From Promerops cafer (lineage: Eukaryota > Chordata > Aves > Passeriformes > Nectariniidae), in assembly GCA_013398275.1 (NCBI GenBank), contig VZSE01013631.1, positions 2,461,394-2,525,393 of the forward strand: 64,000 nucleotides of DNA, written 5' to 3'. The notes under the pieces were generated by a model. It saw only the letters and a list, made by a program, of their open reading frames with translations. It did not search any database and was not told the DNA's origin. The position numbers were made by a program, and so were the translations under genes. Position 1 is the first letter of the stretch. Every line of letters starts with the position of its first letter. Positions 13,151 to 23,982 of the stretch are shown one piece after another.

Positions 13151-14749
13151 GTAGGTGAAGAAATTCCTCTGCAGAATATTGTAGAAAATGTAGAAAAGTT
13201 TCATGTCTTGGTCCCCTTCCAGGGTCTCCTAATAAAGACTACTAAACTGCAGTTAGAATAACTTGACTGAGTCCACTATGTTTTCTTCCTTGAAAGAATG
13301 CCTTGAAGTGTGCTGGTGTTGCTGCTCGTTTAAAGGATCACTTCCACCGTTCAGACTCCCACCTTCAAGGTATAACTTAATGTCAGTACAAAGCATAGGG
13401 TATATTTTGACCTACAAACAGAGCTTACTTTAGGTCCTCCCCACTCTGTCCCATGAGGTGAAGCAGTTAGAAGGTGCCCTGAAAAGACACTACCTGAGAT
13501 TCATCCCAAGTCCCAGTGGCAGGGGTTTACCTTGAGTGTCATATTAGTTATTTTGACAAATCTTAGGTCTTTTAACAGGTGAGAAGCTAGAGTTTTCTCT
13601 CTTGTTGGATGTTATACAAGAGGCCTCTCCCTCACTTCCATCAATCCTGCTGCCATCTAAACACCCTGCCACAAAGTAAGAGGATTCAGAAAGACGTTTG
13701 CAAAGTGGTCCAAAGCTTCTCTTATGAGGGTACCACATGTTAGTGTTAGTGTTTATCAGTAGTCCAACATGAAGGGTTCTGAGATTGATGGTTAAAGCAA
13801 AACATGATTGCTTACAAGATATTTTGCTTCCTTGGGGCTATTACTTTGACTCTATTTCCAGGGCTTGGAAGATTCTTTAGAATCTTATTTGGTGAAACAC
13901 TACAGCAACATTTCTAACATAGTTCTGTCTTTTAAAACCTGTCTCTGTCTTCCTAAATATGTATTCAAAAGTACTCTACTGAAGGACTTATTGCACTGAC
14001 ATGTATAAGCAAGACGATCTTTTTCTGTTGCATACCTTAAATAAGATTTGATTCAAAATACTTATAAAAGTGTCCAGAATCCAGAATGACTAAATGAATC
14101 AATTGTGTCAATTATCAACCTGCAATAATACACCTTTGCTACTACTGAGACTCAGTTTCACTGAAATTTATTGTTTTTGGTTATTTATATTGCTCAATCA
14201 CTGTTGTGCTACACTGCTGGTCAAATATAAAGTATCACAAAAATATCTCTGACGGATATGAATGCCTTCACCTAAATACATGGTTTGAGCTCAGAAAGAA
14301 GGTAGTTTATAATGATAGGGTGGTTCAATATAAAAAATGGTAATTGAATTCTATCCTGTCAGAAATAAATAAATACAAGGAAGAAAAAGTTTCTCTTGTG
14401 AGTATTAGGACAGGAAAGTTGAGGAAAAAATATTAAAATAGAAAAGTTTAATAAGATGTCAAGCGTAATAATTGAAATTCCATTTTCCACTGCATACACA
14501 CGGGTATGATATAGTCCATTGATGTTGGTTCTGTGATTACATTTAGAGATATCATTTCGTTGCAAACTGTATTTGGAATTCTAAAGCCATTAAAAAAAGC
14601 ATCACATGATGCATTCCATTCCTGCTCAAATGGAATGATACATTTCGCTCTTTTTCCCCTCTAAAAAACACCTTATCCCTTGTTGAGCCCCCATCTTTGC
14701 TTTGTAAGTTTACTTAAAAGGTGTTTGTGGTTCTACTCTTCCCTGAATT
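13151..14749. other. Intergenic DNA, no gene recognised
   Basis: Unique AT-rich DNA. No open frame exceeds 70 codons and nothing is recognisable as a repeat family. Confidence 0.5.
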
Positions 14750-15060
14750 GGGTGCGCAGGAGATACGTAACAATGTTCACACGAGGTGGAAAAACAAACT
14801 TTACTGACAAACTTTAGAAGACGAGAAATTTGGCAAAATTTAAGACAAAACATTCAATCAAAATAAGGCATTTCACCAAGCACTGGTTTAGCAAACCCTC
14901 CCCATCCTACTATATATACCCATATTTCAAGGGCTCGATTGGTGCTCCAGGGGCAGCATGTGGGGCATTGCTTCAGGTGTGCCAGTAGCCATCCTGGGCT
15001 GGACTAGAGGTTCCACAGGTGGAGTGGGACAAAAATGGAAATATCCCTTACAGACTGCAC
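14750..15060 (-). mobile_element. Probable LTR-type promoter repeat, family unknown
   Basis: On the minus strand the order of signals is that of a retroviral LTR: a CCAAT box (complement of 14938-14942), a strong TATATATA box about 20 bases downstream (14911-14918), and a variant poly(A) signal AGTAAA about 110 bases further on (complement of 14800-14805). The upstream U3-like part (14945-15060) is GC-richer than the surroundings, as is common for avian LTRs. The ends are not clear and I do not recognise the family, so the boundaries are approximate. A chance promoter-like arrangement is possible. Confidence 0.35.
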
Positions 15061-15968
15061 CTTGAGCAGCTCATATTTGTCTATGTGAGAAAGCCCCTGG
15101 TTCCAGCTGCTCAATTACACTCAAACATAATATGTCCTTGAGAAAGAGGTGTCTCAGGTAGCCAGGAATTGAGTCATAGAAAATAATAGATTCGAAACAG
15201 AAATTGCACCTGCAGCCTTACTGGTCTCTGTACTAGGTTACTGCATTAGCAAAGTGCAGCCTCACATAATGACAGAAACCATCATTTTGACCTTGACTTT
15301 TAGAGTAGTTTGAACAGTAGCTTCAGCAGGGCTGCAGTGAAGTTTTGAATTTAGAAGCAGCCTAGAAATCTAGATTTTGAATCTAAAAACAATCTGAGGT
15401 TTGTTGCACACCAAAAATTTCTAAAAATATTACACATTTGTATCATAGGAAGAAAACTTTTGATTTTTCCAAGAAGCTCTGGATTCTAGTTCCTCCTAAT
15501 CATACCACCTTTTTCACTGAGAGTAAACTATTTAATTTAAGTAGGAGTATATGCTCTAACTGGAATATCACACCACACTCCCTGCTTTTACATAATAAAT
15601 ATTTAGCTAAGGTACAGATGAATCAATATTTGTAAAATATTTCAATGGCAGCTGTAGTTTTGTCATCTAAATGGAACAAAAATTAAATAGGAAATTAAAA
15701 CTCAACTATTACCCTTGAAGGACACCATCCTTGGCTTAATTTCATAACTTTTTTTTCATTCAGTTTACATTTTTCCTCTGTGTATGCTTTCTTAGTATTC
15801 ATGAGACATATAATAAATTACACTGGTGAACTACTGTAATCTGACCTATTCAGTATTCAGTAGTTTGAATGCCTGGAAAGGATAATTTGCAAAAATTAAA
15901 GAAGCACATTACTTTCCCCTTCACGTAATGGAGGGTGACATGTAGAAGCAAAAGTGAAGCTAACTGTA
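15061..15968. other. Intergenic DNA between LTR repeats
   Basis: AT-rich unique sequence. No retroviral gag, pol or env coding remnant could be read in either strand. Confidence 0.5.
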
Positions 15969-17053
15969 TGCAGTGGGATGACCCTGGCTGGATGCCAGGT
16001 GCCCACCTAAGCCACTCTATCACTTCCCTCCTCAGTTTTACAGGGGAGAGAAAAAGCCTAACAGAAGGCTGGTGGGTTGAGATATGGGCAGGGAGAGATC
16101 ATTCACCAATTACTGTCATGGGCAAAACAGATTTGACTTGGGGAAAATTGCTTTAATTTATTGCCAGTCAAGTCAGAGTAGGGTAATGAGGTATAAAATC
16201 AAATCTTAAAAAACACCTTCCCCCGTTGCCTTCCCTTCCTCCTGGGCTCAGTTTCAGATTTTCTGTTCCTCCTTCACCGCAGTGATACAGGAGGAGCAGA
16301 ATGGGGGTTGCAGTCACAGAATCACACTCTTCCTCTCCTCCCTCCCCACACACTTCCCCTGCTACAGCATGGGGTCCCTCCCACGGTTGACAGTCCTCCA
16401 CAAACTTCTCCAACCTGAGTCCTTCCCATGAGCTGCTGCTCTTCATGAGCTCCTTTAGTGTGGGTCCCTCCCACAGGGTGCAATCCTTCAGGCACAGGCT
16501 GCTCCAGTGAGGGCTCTCCCCAGGGTCACCAGTCCTGCCAGCAAACCTATGCTACAGTGGTCTACTCTCTCCATGGAGACACAGGTCCTGCTGGGAGCCT
16601 GCTCCACCGTGGCCTTCCCACAGGTTTGCAGCCTCTTTTGGGTATCTGCCTGATCTGGTGTGGAGTCCTACAAGGGCTGCAGGTGGATCTCTGCTCCACC
16701 ATGGACCTCCATGGTCTGCAGGGGCACAGCTGCCTCACCATGGACTGCAGGAGAATCTCTGCTCTGTCACCTGCAGCACCTTCTCTCCTTCTCCTCCACT
16801 GACCCTGGTATCTGCAAAGCTGTTTCCCTCACATATTCTCACTCCTCTCTGTGGCTTCAGTTGTGCAGCAACTTTTTCCCCTTCTTATATATGTTACCAC
16901 AGCAGTGCTACCTTCACTGCTGATGGACTCAGCCTTGGCCAGCAGTGGGTCCCTCTTGGAGCTGGCTGGCATTGGTTCTGTTGGACATCACGGACAGTAG
17001 CCACACCTGTAGCCCCTTCCACTACCAAAACTTTGACGTGCAAACTCAATACA
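15969..17053 (-). mobile_element. Solo LTR of an avian endogenous retrovirus, nearly full length (about 1.1 kb)
   Basis: On the minus strand the element begins TGTATTGAG at 17053 and ends CTGCA at 15969, with the TG...CA ends expected of an LTR. A CCAAT box (complement of 16971-16975) precedes a TATA box (TATATAA, complement of 16886-16892), and an AATAAA poly(A) signal lies near the other end (complement of 16157-16162). Between them are repeated GC-rich blocks of the form GTGGGTCCCTCCCAC (for example near 16368 and 16459), which is why long but meaningless open frames occur here. The flanking 5-mers are CTGTA (15964-15968) and CTGAA (17054-17058), a plausible imperfect 5-bp target duplication. 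No internal retroviral genes adjoin it, so it is a solo LTR left by recombination. I recognise the block order from bird genomes but cannot give a certain family name. Confidence 0.85.
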
Positions 17054-17964
17054 CTGAAATATAACAAATTCATGTTACTGTTCAGTTTTCTATGTTTTAC
17101 TGCTGCAATAAAGAGAGAAATATCAGTTTAATATTTGCTTTCTGTGCAATGCACCAAATTAGTAGAATTGGAGAATTTTCAGCAGAGGACATCTAGGGTA
17201 ATTAAAGTTATGAGCTGGTTTAGGTATGACAAGTGTATTTATAGAGCAGTTAATGCCATAAAAAATAAGCGAATGTGAGGAAAGAGGTAAGACAATTCTG
17301 CTAGTCATCAAGTAATTTGAGTAGAATGAATTGCATACAAGAGCAAATAATGAGGAGTGAATCTGATCAGATATTCATGGTATCCTCCAATAAAAGAATA
17401 AAAGAAGCTTCAATAGAAACTAGAAGGTATTTCTGAAAATGAGGGATTTATTCTGCAATTTGTAACTAAGCTGTAATTACTCTGCTACAGGGTTTTAGAT
17501 TTCTAGTAGATGGCAGAGTTGACAAAAATCACTGGAAAAAGATGTGGAAGAAGAGTCTGTCTGTGATTATTAAATACCAAGACAAGACTCTCTAAGGAAT
17601 CATCTAACCCAAAAATTACTGGAAGCAGGGAGAGCATCAGTGAAAGTTCATCTTCTCTCATCTCCTGTTCTTATAGTCTCCTTTGGGAATTCTGTATGGG
17701 TGTCTAAGTAGGCATTGCTCAGACCTGTGAGAGCCAATCCTAAATGGAATTTGGTTCAAAGCAGAATCTATGATAGAAAACGTACAAGGAAACTCAAAAT
17801 ACTTGAATTTCTCAGGTCTTTAGTAGGCCTCAGACAAAAAAGCCCTCCTAGAGGGTAGAAAATATAGAGATATTGAGCTTATTTCCAAGCAGTTTTCTAT
17901 TTTGGCTAAATTAAACACCTTCCTTTATCAGCTAAAATAATGCAATAACTATCATATGGGTCAA

Positions 17965-18480
17965 TGTAATGATCTGGTTATCAAAATCATTTGAGACATG
18001 CCTCTGCCCAAATTTAGGTGCAAATGAGATCATATAACAAAGTCAATAGTATAGATTTTTATTAACAGTAAATGTGAGGGAGATAAAAAGAAATAGGGAA
18101 AAGACAGAGAAGGAATAAAAGTAGAAAGTATATAATCACCAGTTGGAGTCCTCAACAAGGCTTGAAATTTTGACATTTTTTGGTCAAAGCGGCAATTGCA
18201 GACTGAATAATCTGTAAAGTTGTTGGGGAAATCCCATGGCCATGGTGGAGAAAACCCATGAAACAGGAGGTCTGATGGTTTTATATTTACCAAGGTTCAC
18301 ATGGGAACACCCAGGTACCTTTCCTGTGGTGGGGAGTTTCACAGCAAATGCTGTGGATTGTGAGCCACCTGAATGGTGAAATGACACTTCAGGAGTCTTT
18401 AACACCTGCTGAGATGTTACAGCTTCCTGTTACATCCCCGGCAGAAGAGTTATGACATCTGAGTTCACCTGACTGAGGAC
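17965..18480 (-). mobile_element. LTR-like repeat, copy 1 (diverged)
   Basis: This matches the repeat at 20263 in the same orientation. The first about 130 bases align nearly without gaps (shared ATGCCTCTGCC, GTGCAAA-GAGA-CATA, and AGTCAATAGTAT followed by an AACAGTAAATGTGA block). Later shared blocks include CAGGTACC and CTTCAGG-GTCTTT. Both copies open with TG on the plus strand. In this copy the minus strand carries an AATAAA poly(A) signal (complement of 18058-18063), consistent with an LTR read on the minus strand. The far end near 18480 is uncertain. Purine-rich sequence follows the conserved start. Name unknown. Confidence 0.55.
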
Positions 18481-20262
18481 AGAGACAATACACACCTCAC
18501 AGGGTTTGTCACTTTCCTTATCTCGTTCAGCACCCAGCTGCAGCCTGTAGGGCTGTGCTCACCCTCTCCACCTGGGCAGGTACTTTGCACATCAGCAGCT
18601 CACCCCCTCAATGTTTGAGTCACCAGCATTCCAGTTTCTCTTCCAGTATCACTTGTGGATAAATTCTTCTCCCCAGACCTGGGATAACTGAACAACAGAA
18701 CCACCTTTATCTTGTCTCAAGTTCTCAGCACAGTCCAAATTCTAGCTAGTAGGCATATTCATTGAGGGGTGGGCTTTGGTGGTTGCAGATGAACAGCTGC
18801 TTCTTTGCAGCTCCCTACAGTGGGCACAAGCCCTCAGATGATCTTAACGATGCTTAGGCCATTAACCATTTCAATCTCTCACAGTCAACCAACATAATTA
18901 AGTAATTAGGTACAATCTATCACAAGAATTACCAGTTCTGTAGTGACCTCTACTTTCTTTAACCCTTCAGAGAAAGGAAATGTAATGGAAGCTGCATGAT
19001 ATGCTCACAATAGGGGAAATAACTGGTTTTTATCACAGAAGAGCCACCATGTTAATTATGAATCAACTTACTAAGGGGATGCTTATGCCATGGAAGAAGA
19101 TATTAAAATTCCTTGTTAAGATTAGAAATAAGTCTATGAGACAGGCTTTAACACATTATGAAAGTGTGTGCAGACTGATAAAAATTATAGGAATGTACTC
19201 ATGTATTTGTAATATAATGTGAAAAGATTTTTTTGTCTTAATAATTTAAATATGAAGAAAAATAATGAAACCTATGATCTAACTTTTCAACTTGAAATTA
19301 AAAGAAGCTAAAGAGAAAGCTACTTTTCTTAGTTGTAAATAATTGAATGTAAGACACTTTTCTGAAAGCTAGGCTAGCTGTAAGTTCTCTCTAAAAAGCT
19401 AGAAAATTATAACAACTTAACTGAAAAATATTTTATATTTTCAACACCAAAGCTCTCCAGTTAATAGTTTTCTTTGTCAGATTTTTGCCCTCCAGGCTGC
19501 TTGCGCAGGTCTTGCAAGGCACCCTGACTGCACAGAACACCTCAATGAATCAAGTACAGAAGAAGAGGTATGAACTGCACTAATGACTGCTTCAGAACAT
19601 GCTACCACTTCAAAGTGCAGGCAACTTTGCTTTCCCTCCCACACCAGATGACATATCATAAAGCAAAACTGAAAAATGCTATTGATGAAAGCACCGTTTT
19701 ATATCTCTATGATTTTTTTTCCCATTAATTTACTTTTATTCCTGGGGGACAGCTGCCTAGATCACAGTCCTCCCTAGGAGCAGTGCTGTCATGACTTCAA
19801 AAGTAGTCAGGAAGCTTTGAACTTTAGAAACAGTTATTTCCTTCTTCGGGTACCATGAACAAAGATTAAAGAAATAATAAATTATTAGAATTTATAGCAC
19901 TTATTACAATCCCATAGAAAAATAAGTTTTTTTCACGTATGGAATACAACAGCAAAACCAAGTTGATCTACATACTGACATACTGAACAATGGACTTCTA
20001 ATTACATGTACACAAACACATCCTTCTTCTTTCTGCTCTGGGTGACAAAGCTCATCAGGAAGGAGAAAACTCACCATCTACCAGGGTACCCTGACACAGT
20101 ATTTAATCTCTTAAATTTTTCACTTGTCCTTTCTGTCTTGAAGACTTGCCAATACATATGAAAGTGAGCAAAAGCTAAGGCAAAGTGATGTGTTTGTCAA
20201 AGCAATGTTATTTCTGCAGAATGCCTTCTCGCCATGAATGGATATAATTGCCCTCACCAAAC
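18481..20262. other. DNA between the two LTR-like copies
   Basis: If the flanking copies were LTRs of one provirus this would be its internal part, but I cannot read gag, protease, reverse transcriptase, integrase or envelope motifs on either strand, and no convincing tRNA primer-binding site adjoins the copy at 20263. It reads as ordinary AT-rich DNA with a GC-richer patch at 18500-18630. Confidence 0.5.
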
Positions 20263-20850
20263 TGTTAGGATCCAGTTATTAAAATTATTAGAGAGATGCC
20301 TCTGCCTGAATTAAAGTGCAAACGAGACCATAGGCTGAAGTCAATAGTATGGATTTTGTTTAACAGTAAATGTGAAGTAGAGAGAAAAAGAGATAGAAAG
20401 GAAGAGAAAAAGAGGAATGGGGGAAACAGAGACAGAGACAGATTAAATAGAAAATACCACTCCATGGATCCCAATGGCATTGTGTTGATCCTTTTCTTCT
20501 GATCTTCTTTGTGGTGAGGGTCCTGCAAAGCACTGAGTTCAATGGATTAATATTATGTTTGGGCCGGTTGGGAATGGCCAGGTACCTCCCCTGGTGGGGG
20601 GCAAGTTTGACATTCTTGCAGCAGATTCTGGATCTGTTGCATCACTTGCATCATGAGCAGTGCTCTGCTGCAAGGCCTCAGGAATGAGTCTGAGGGGGGT
20701 GCTTCAGGGGTCTTTGATGATTTGTGACACCTCCTCAGCTGCCTCACATGTGAATTTTCCATGTGTACGTGGCCTTCTCGTGGGGGAAAGGGGGGTTACA
20801 ACTGACAACTCACACAAACAAATTTGCATTCTGCAGTGACTTTCTCTTTT
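20263..20850 (-). mobile_element. LTR-like repeat, copy 2
   Basis: The homologue of the repeat at 17965, about 2.3 kb away and in the same orientation. It begins TGTTAGGATCC, then has the shared ATGCCTCTGCC block, a purine-rich GA tract (about 20375-20440) and a GC-richer half with CCAGGTACCTCCCC around 20580 and GCTTCAGGGGTCTTTG around 20702. The AATAAA seen in copy 1 is replaced by a T-rich variant. The other end is not certain; I stop where similarity to copy 1 fades. Sequence to about 21330 may belong to the same element but cannot be tied to it from this window alone. Confidence 0.55.
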
Positions 20851-20970
20851 TGTTTCCCTTGAGAGTGGGATTCATTAGTCTCATTTTGACTGTCTGAATG
20901 GTGAGGATCTATGCTAACCATCTAGATCTGTTGGAAGACAACAGGAGAAGATGAACTTCTATTAGGAATT

Positions 20971-21005
20971 GGTTCAGGTGATAAACAAATGGTTCAGGTG
21001 ATAAA
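20971..21005. repeat. Short tandem duplication (20-bp unit, about 1.8 copies)
   Basis: GGTTCAGGTGATAAACAAAT is followed directly by a second GGTTCAGGTGATAAA without mismatches, which suggests a recent slippage or duplication event. Confidence 0.85.
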
Positions 21006-21534
21006 GATAGCTATATAAGACCTATCTCCATTGACTGAGGGAATCTACTTAGGCCACTGGTGGCTAACTTGGATCAGACAGTCTTTTTGGTGGCTAGAGG
21101 TAAGGGAGATAGATTCCATCCTAAATATAGATTTTGTTACTTAACACTACATTAAAGAGTCTGTGGTTGGAAGTGCAGGAGTTAGAAGTCGTTACCTGTG
21201 TGACAAGTCACAAGGAAGATGCTTGACCCCGTGGCACAAAGAGGAGTTTGTTGCTTTGTCAAACATGAATCTATATTTGCCAGTACCACCATAGCTACTG
21301 TTCTCCTTTGTGCCACTTTGAACACTTTGACATTAATGTTTGGCTGACTCTAATGCAAACTCCAGACTACCATCCCATGACAGCAGGGATGAATGGATTC
21401 ATGGGCCTTGTTTTTCAACTGTTTTAGGGAAAACTAACAGGGAGATTTTGCAGTTAGTTTCCTTATTTGTATTCAATCCAATTTGTACTGCTGAACCAAG
21501 GATAAACAAAGAATGCAATTATAATTGTAATTTT

Positions 21535-21730
21535 ATCATAGAGTCATTTAGGTTAGAAAAGAACTTTAAGATCATCAAATCATCAAAACTCTTAACCCAA
21601 CACTGCCAAGCCGATCACTAAACCATATCCCTAAGTTCCACATTGACACACCTTTTAAATCTCTCCAAGGATGGTGACTCCACCACTTCCCTAGGCAGCC
21701 CATTCCAATTCTTGATCATGCATTGAACTA
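21535..21730 (-). mobile_element. CR1 LINE 3' end fragment
   Basis: The plus strand starts ATCATAGAGTCATTTAGG, the reverse complement of the CR1 3' terminal repeat (ATTCTATGAT type). It then follows the CR1 3' pattern AAAGAACTTTAAGATCATC, CCAACACTGCCAAG, a block like CTCCAAGGATGGTGACTCC and CCTAGGCAGCCCATTCCAAT. CR1 copies are usually 5'-truncated and this one keeps about 200 bases. It lies on the minus strand and is moderately diverged. Confidence 0.88.
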
Positions 21731-22499
21731 CACTTGTTTTGATGGTTTTGAACTTGTAAGGCACCCCAATTGTGCTAGCAAAATTTTGTCCACTCTAAAG
21801 GAGACAGGAAAGTTTGCATAAGTACATTTTTAAGGTAGGCCAAATCCTGACACTTTTCATTGTGTCTGGTGCTTCCATACTTCATTAACATTGAAGAATT
21901 CAGTGAGACTCCGCAGATATATTCAGCCTTTAAACAGTCATAAATGAAAGAGCTACTGCTCTTCCTTGAGAGCTTAAACAAGCCTTTCCAGCATTGTTTC
22001 ATCCTTATATAGCTTTATTTAGAGATACCTCCCTGATACTAACCAGACCTTGGGAAAGGTCAAGATAATCCATAATTAGACACAAGGAAAGAGAATGGGA
22101 AGCTGGTTGTGCTACTTAAAGCAAGCCATTGGTATTTTTATTTTCACTTCATGTCTCACGCAGAGGTTTCAAAGGAAAGACAGCAGGACTGTGTGGTACC
22201 TTACAAGACACAGACTCGGGATATTTGAGCAATGCTTCAGATTGGCTTTCTTTGTAATTTGGGATAGAAAATAATACTTTTCAAGGATGTGTACCTTTTC
22301 ATTCTCTTCCCCACCCACATCAGTACTTAGTCTTGTCATTCTCAAGGTGAATGACAACAAGGGTGAGCAGCTTTAAGGATTTCGTTTACATTTTTGCATT
22401 CTGATTGTCACCCACTGAAATAACAGAAGTACCATGTCAAGCTTGTGTGTGAAATGACTGGATGTAGTAAAAGCAGAGTTCTCTGCCTCTGAACCACTA
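21731..22499. other. Intergenic DNA between CR1 fragment and coding-like tract
   Basis: No gene or repeat recognised. The short open frames on the minus strand (21775-22002 and 22169-22360) show no domain character. Confidence 0.5.
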
Positions 22500-23082
22500 A
22501 CTTGTGGAGTTCAGGAGTTGTCTGTCCTTTTTGTTGGCCTGCCAGATGATGCGAAGTTTAATACTTTTGTATTTTGCTTTGCTCATCTGAGCAATGCTTA
22601 CATCATTTGCAATTGCATTGAGCTCCAATGGAGGTAACTCCACTCAAGAGATGTCACTTGTAGTTTTAATTTCTTCTGTAAGATTCCACCTCAGCTGTAG
22701 CTTTTCAATTTCCTTATCTCATCTTGTTTTTCACCAACATATAGTATTTGATCTTTCCACAATTTAATACACTGGAGAAAGTATTCTCCTGTAAATTCGC
22801 CTTTAATCTGCACTCAAGAGTTCTGCACAATTTACCCTGCTCCTGGTGCCCTTGAATCAGTATTGCTTTGGTATCAAATTCAAAGTAAAGCACCAGGACA
22901 CCACCTTAATTTATGTGGAACCTCTTATCACAAACAAGCTTGATTTTTTTCCCAACTTCCCTTAGTATAGGCAGCAGCAACAATTTCTTTTGAGTTTCAT
23001 GAACCTGAAAGAACCTCTTGGTCTTCTTCCAGGAGGCAAGGACATATCCAAAGAAAGCATCAAAGTCTGAGTTTGTTCTTAT
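22500..23082 (-). pseudogene. Possible decayed protein-coding sequence, origin unknown
   Basis: Reading the minus strand downward from 23082, one frame stays open for 58 codons, meets a single TAA (22906-22908), then continues for 63 codons to 22717. At that point a second frame takes over (22718 to 22500, one TGA at 22644-22646) and ends in TAG. The predicted residues look protein-like rather than low-complexity: a segment with FFGYVLASWKKTKRFFQVHE, a middle part with LVLYFEFDTKAILIQGHQEQ, then EIEKLQLRWNLTEEIKTTSD (coiled-coil-like) and ELPPLELNAIANDVSIAQMS. That would be a chain of about 190 residues with two stops and one frameshift. I do not recognise the protein. It could be a processed or fragmentary pseudogene, or a chance alignment of open frames. 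The CR1 fragments on either side are also on the minus strand. Confidence 0.3.
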
Positions 23083-23432
23083 CTAGCACACAGCCAAGTT
23101 TCTATTTATTATAAGTAAATGGTAAGTTTCTGTTGAGTCCAATGATGCCAGGATTTTGCCTATATAGCTCAGAATTGTATCTTAAAGTGTTCCTTCCAGC
23201 CAACAGAAGCGTGAAAGAGTTATTCAAATGTCCACTTTCAAACTTGCTTCACAATGAATTGGTTATTATAGAATCTCTTCTACATGAATAGAAAGGAACC
23301 GTTCCATACTATTGAAAACTTTTCCTTTCTATTGGTGTGAAAATACATTCAGAAATATACATAAATTTCATTTTTTTCTGAAATAATATTTCTTTTTTGG
23401 AAAAAAATTTTGTGGTCTTCAATGATTTATTT

Positions 23433-23982
23433 CACAGAATCATAGAATGAGTCAGATTGGAAGGGACCACAGTGGGTCATCTGGTCCAACCTCCTTGCTC
23501 AAGCAGGGTCATCTCAAAGCACAGGACACAGGCTTGTGTCCAGATGGTTCTTGAATATCTCCAGTTGAGGAAGACTCTACACCCTCTCTGAGCAATCTGT
23601 TCCAGTGTGTGGTCACCCACATGATAATGTTCTTCCTCATGTTTGGGTAGAATTTCCTGTGCATCATTCTCTGTTGTTTCTCGTCCTATTGCTTGGCGTC
23701 ACTTAAATGCGCCTGGCTCCATCCTCTGAACACCCTCCCTTCCAATAATTATAGACATTGATGAGGTCCCTCCTCAATGCTGTATATAATGCTGTCTATA
23801 ATTCTGTCTCACCTCAGTGCTGAGCAGGCCCAGCTCACTCAGCTTTTTCTGGTAATAGAGGTGCTCTAGTCCCTTAATCAGTTTTGCAGCCTTCTTCTGG
23901 ACTCACTCCAGAAGCTCCATGTCTCTTTCATACTGAAGAGCCCCCAGCTGCACACATTACTCCAGATGCAGTCTGCCTAAAC
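23433..23982 (-). mobile_element. CR1 LINE fragment (reverse transcriptase C-terminus plus 3' UTR)
   Basis: The plus strand begins CACAGAATCATAGAATGAG, the reverse complement of the CR1 3' terminal repeat, then GGAAGGGACC and GGTCCAACCTCC, the usual CR1 3' UTR. Around 23905-23840 the minus strand encodes residues like QKKAAKLIKGLEHLYYQKKL followed by SELGLLS, the C-terminal part of CR1 ORF2 (family pattern QRRA.K.I.GLE..SYE.RL.ELGL). The copy is 5'-truncated near 23982 and keeps about 550 bases. Stops and frameshifts make it inactive. Confidence 0.93.

Noticed and set aside
16458..17131. Overlapping open frames of 114, 157 and 87 codons on the plus strand
   Set aside because: They lie inside the solo LTR, whose GC-rich repeated blocks give long frames on the antisense side; no domain is encoded.
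18481..20262. Internal retroviral genes between the LTR-like copies
   Set aside because: No reverse transcriptase, protease, integrase or envelope motif could be read on either strand.
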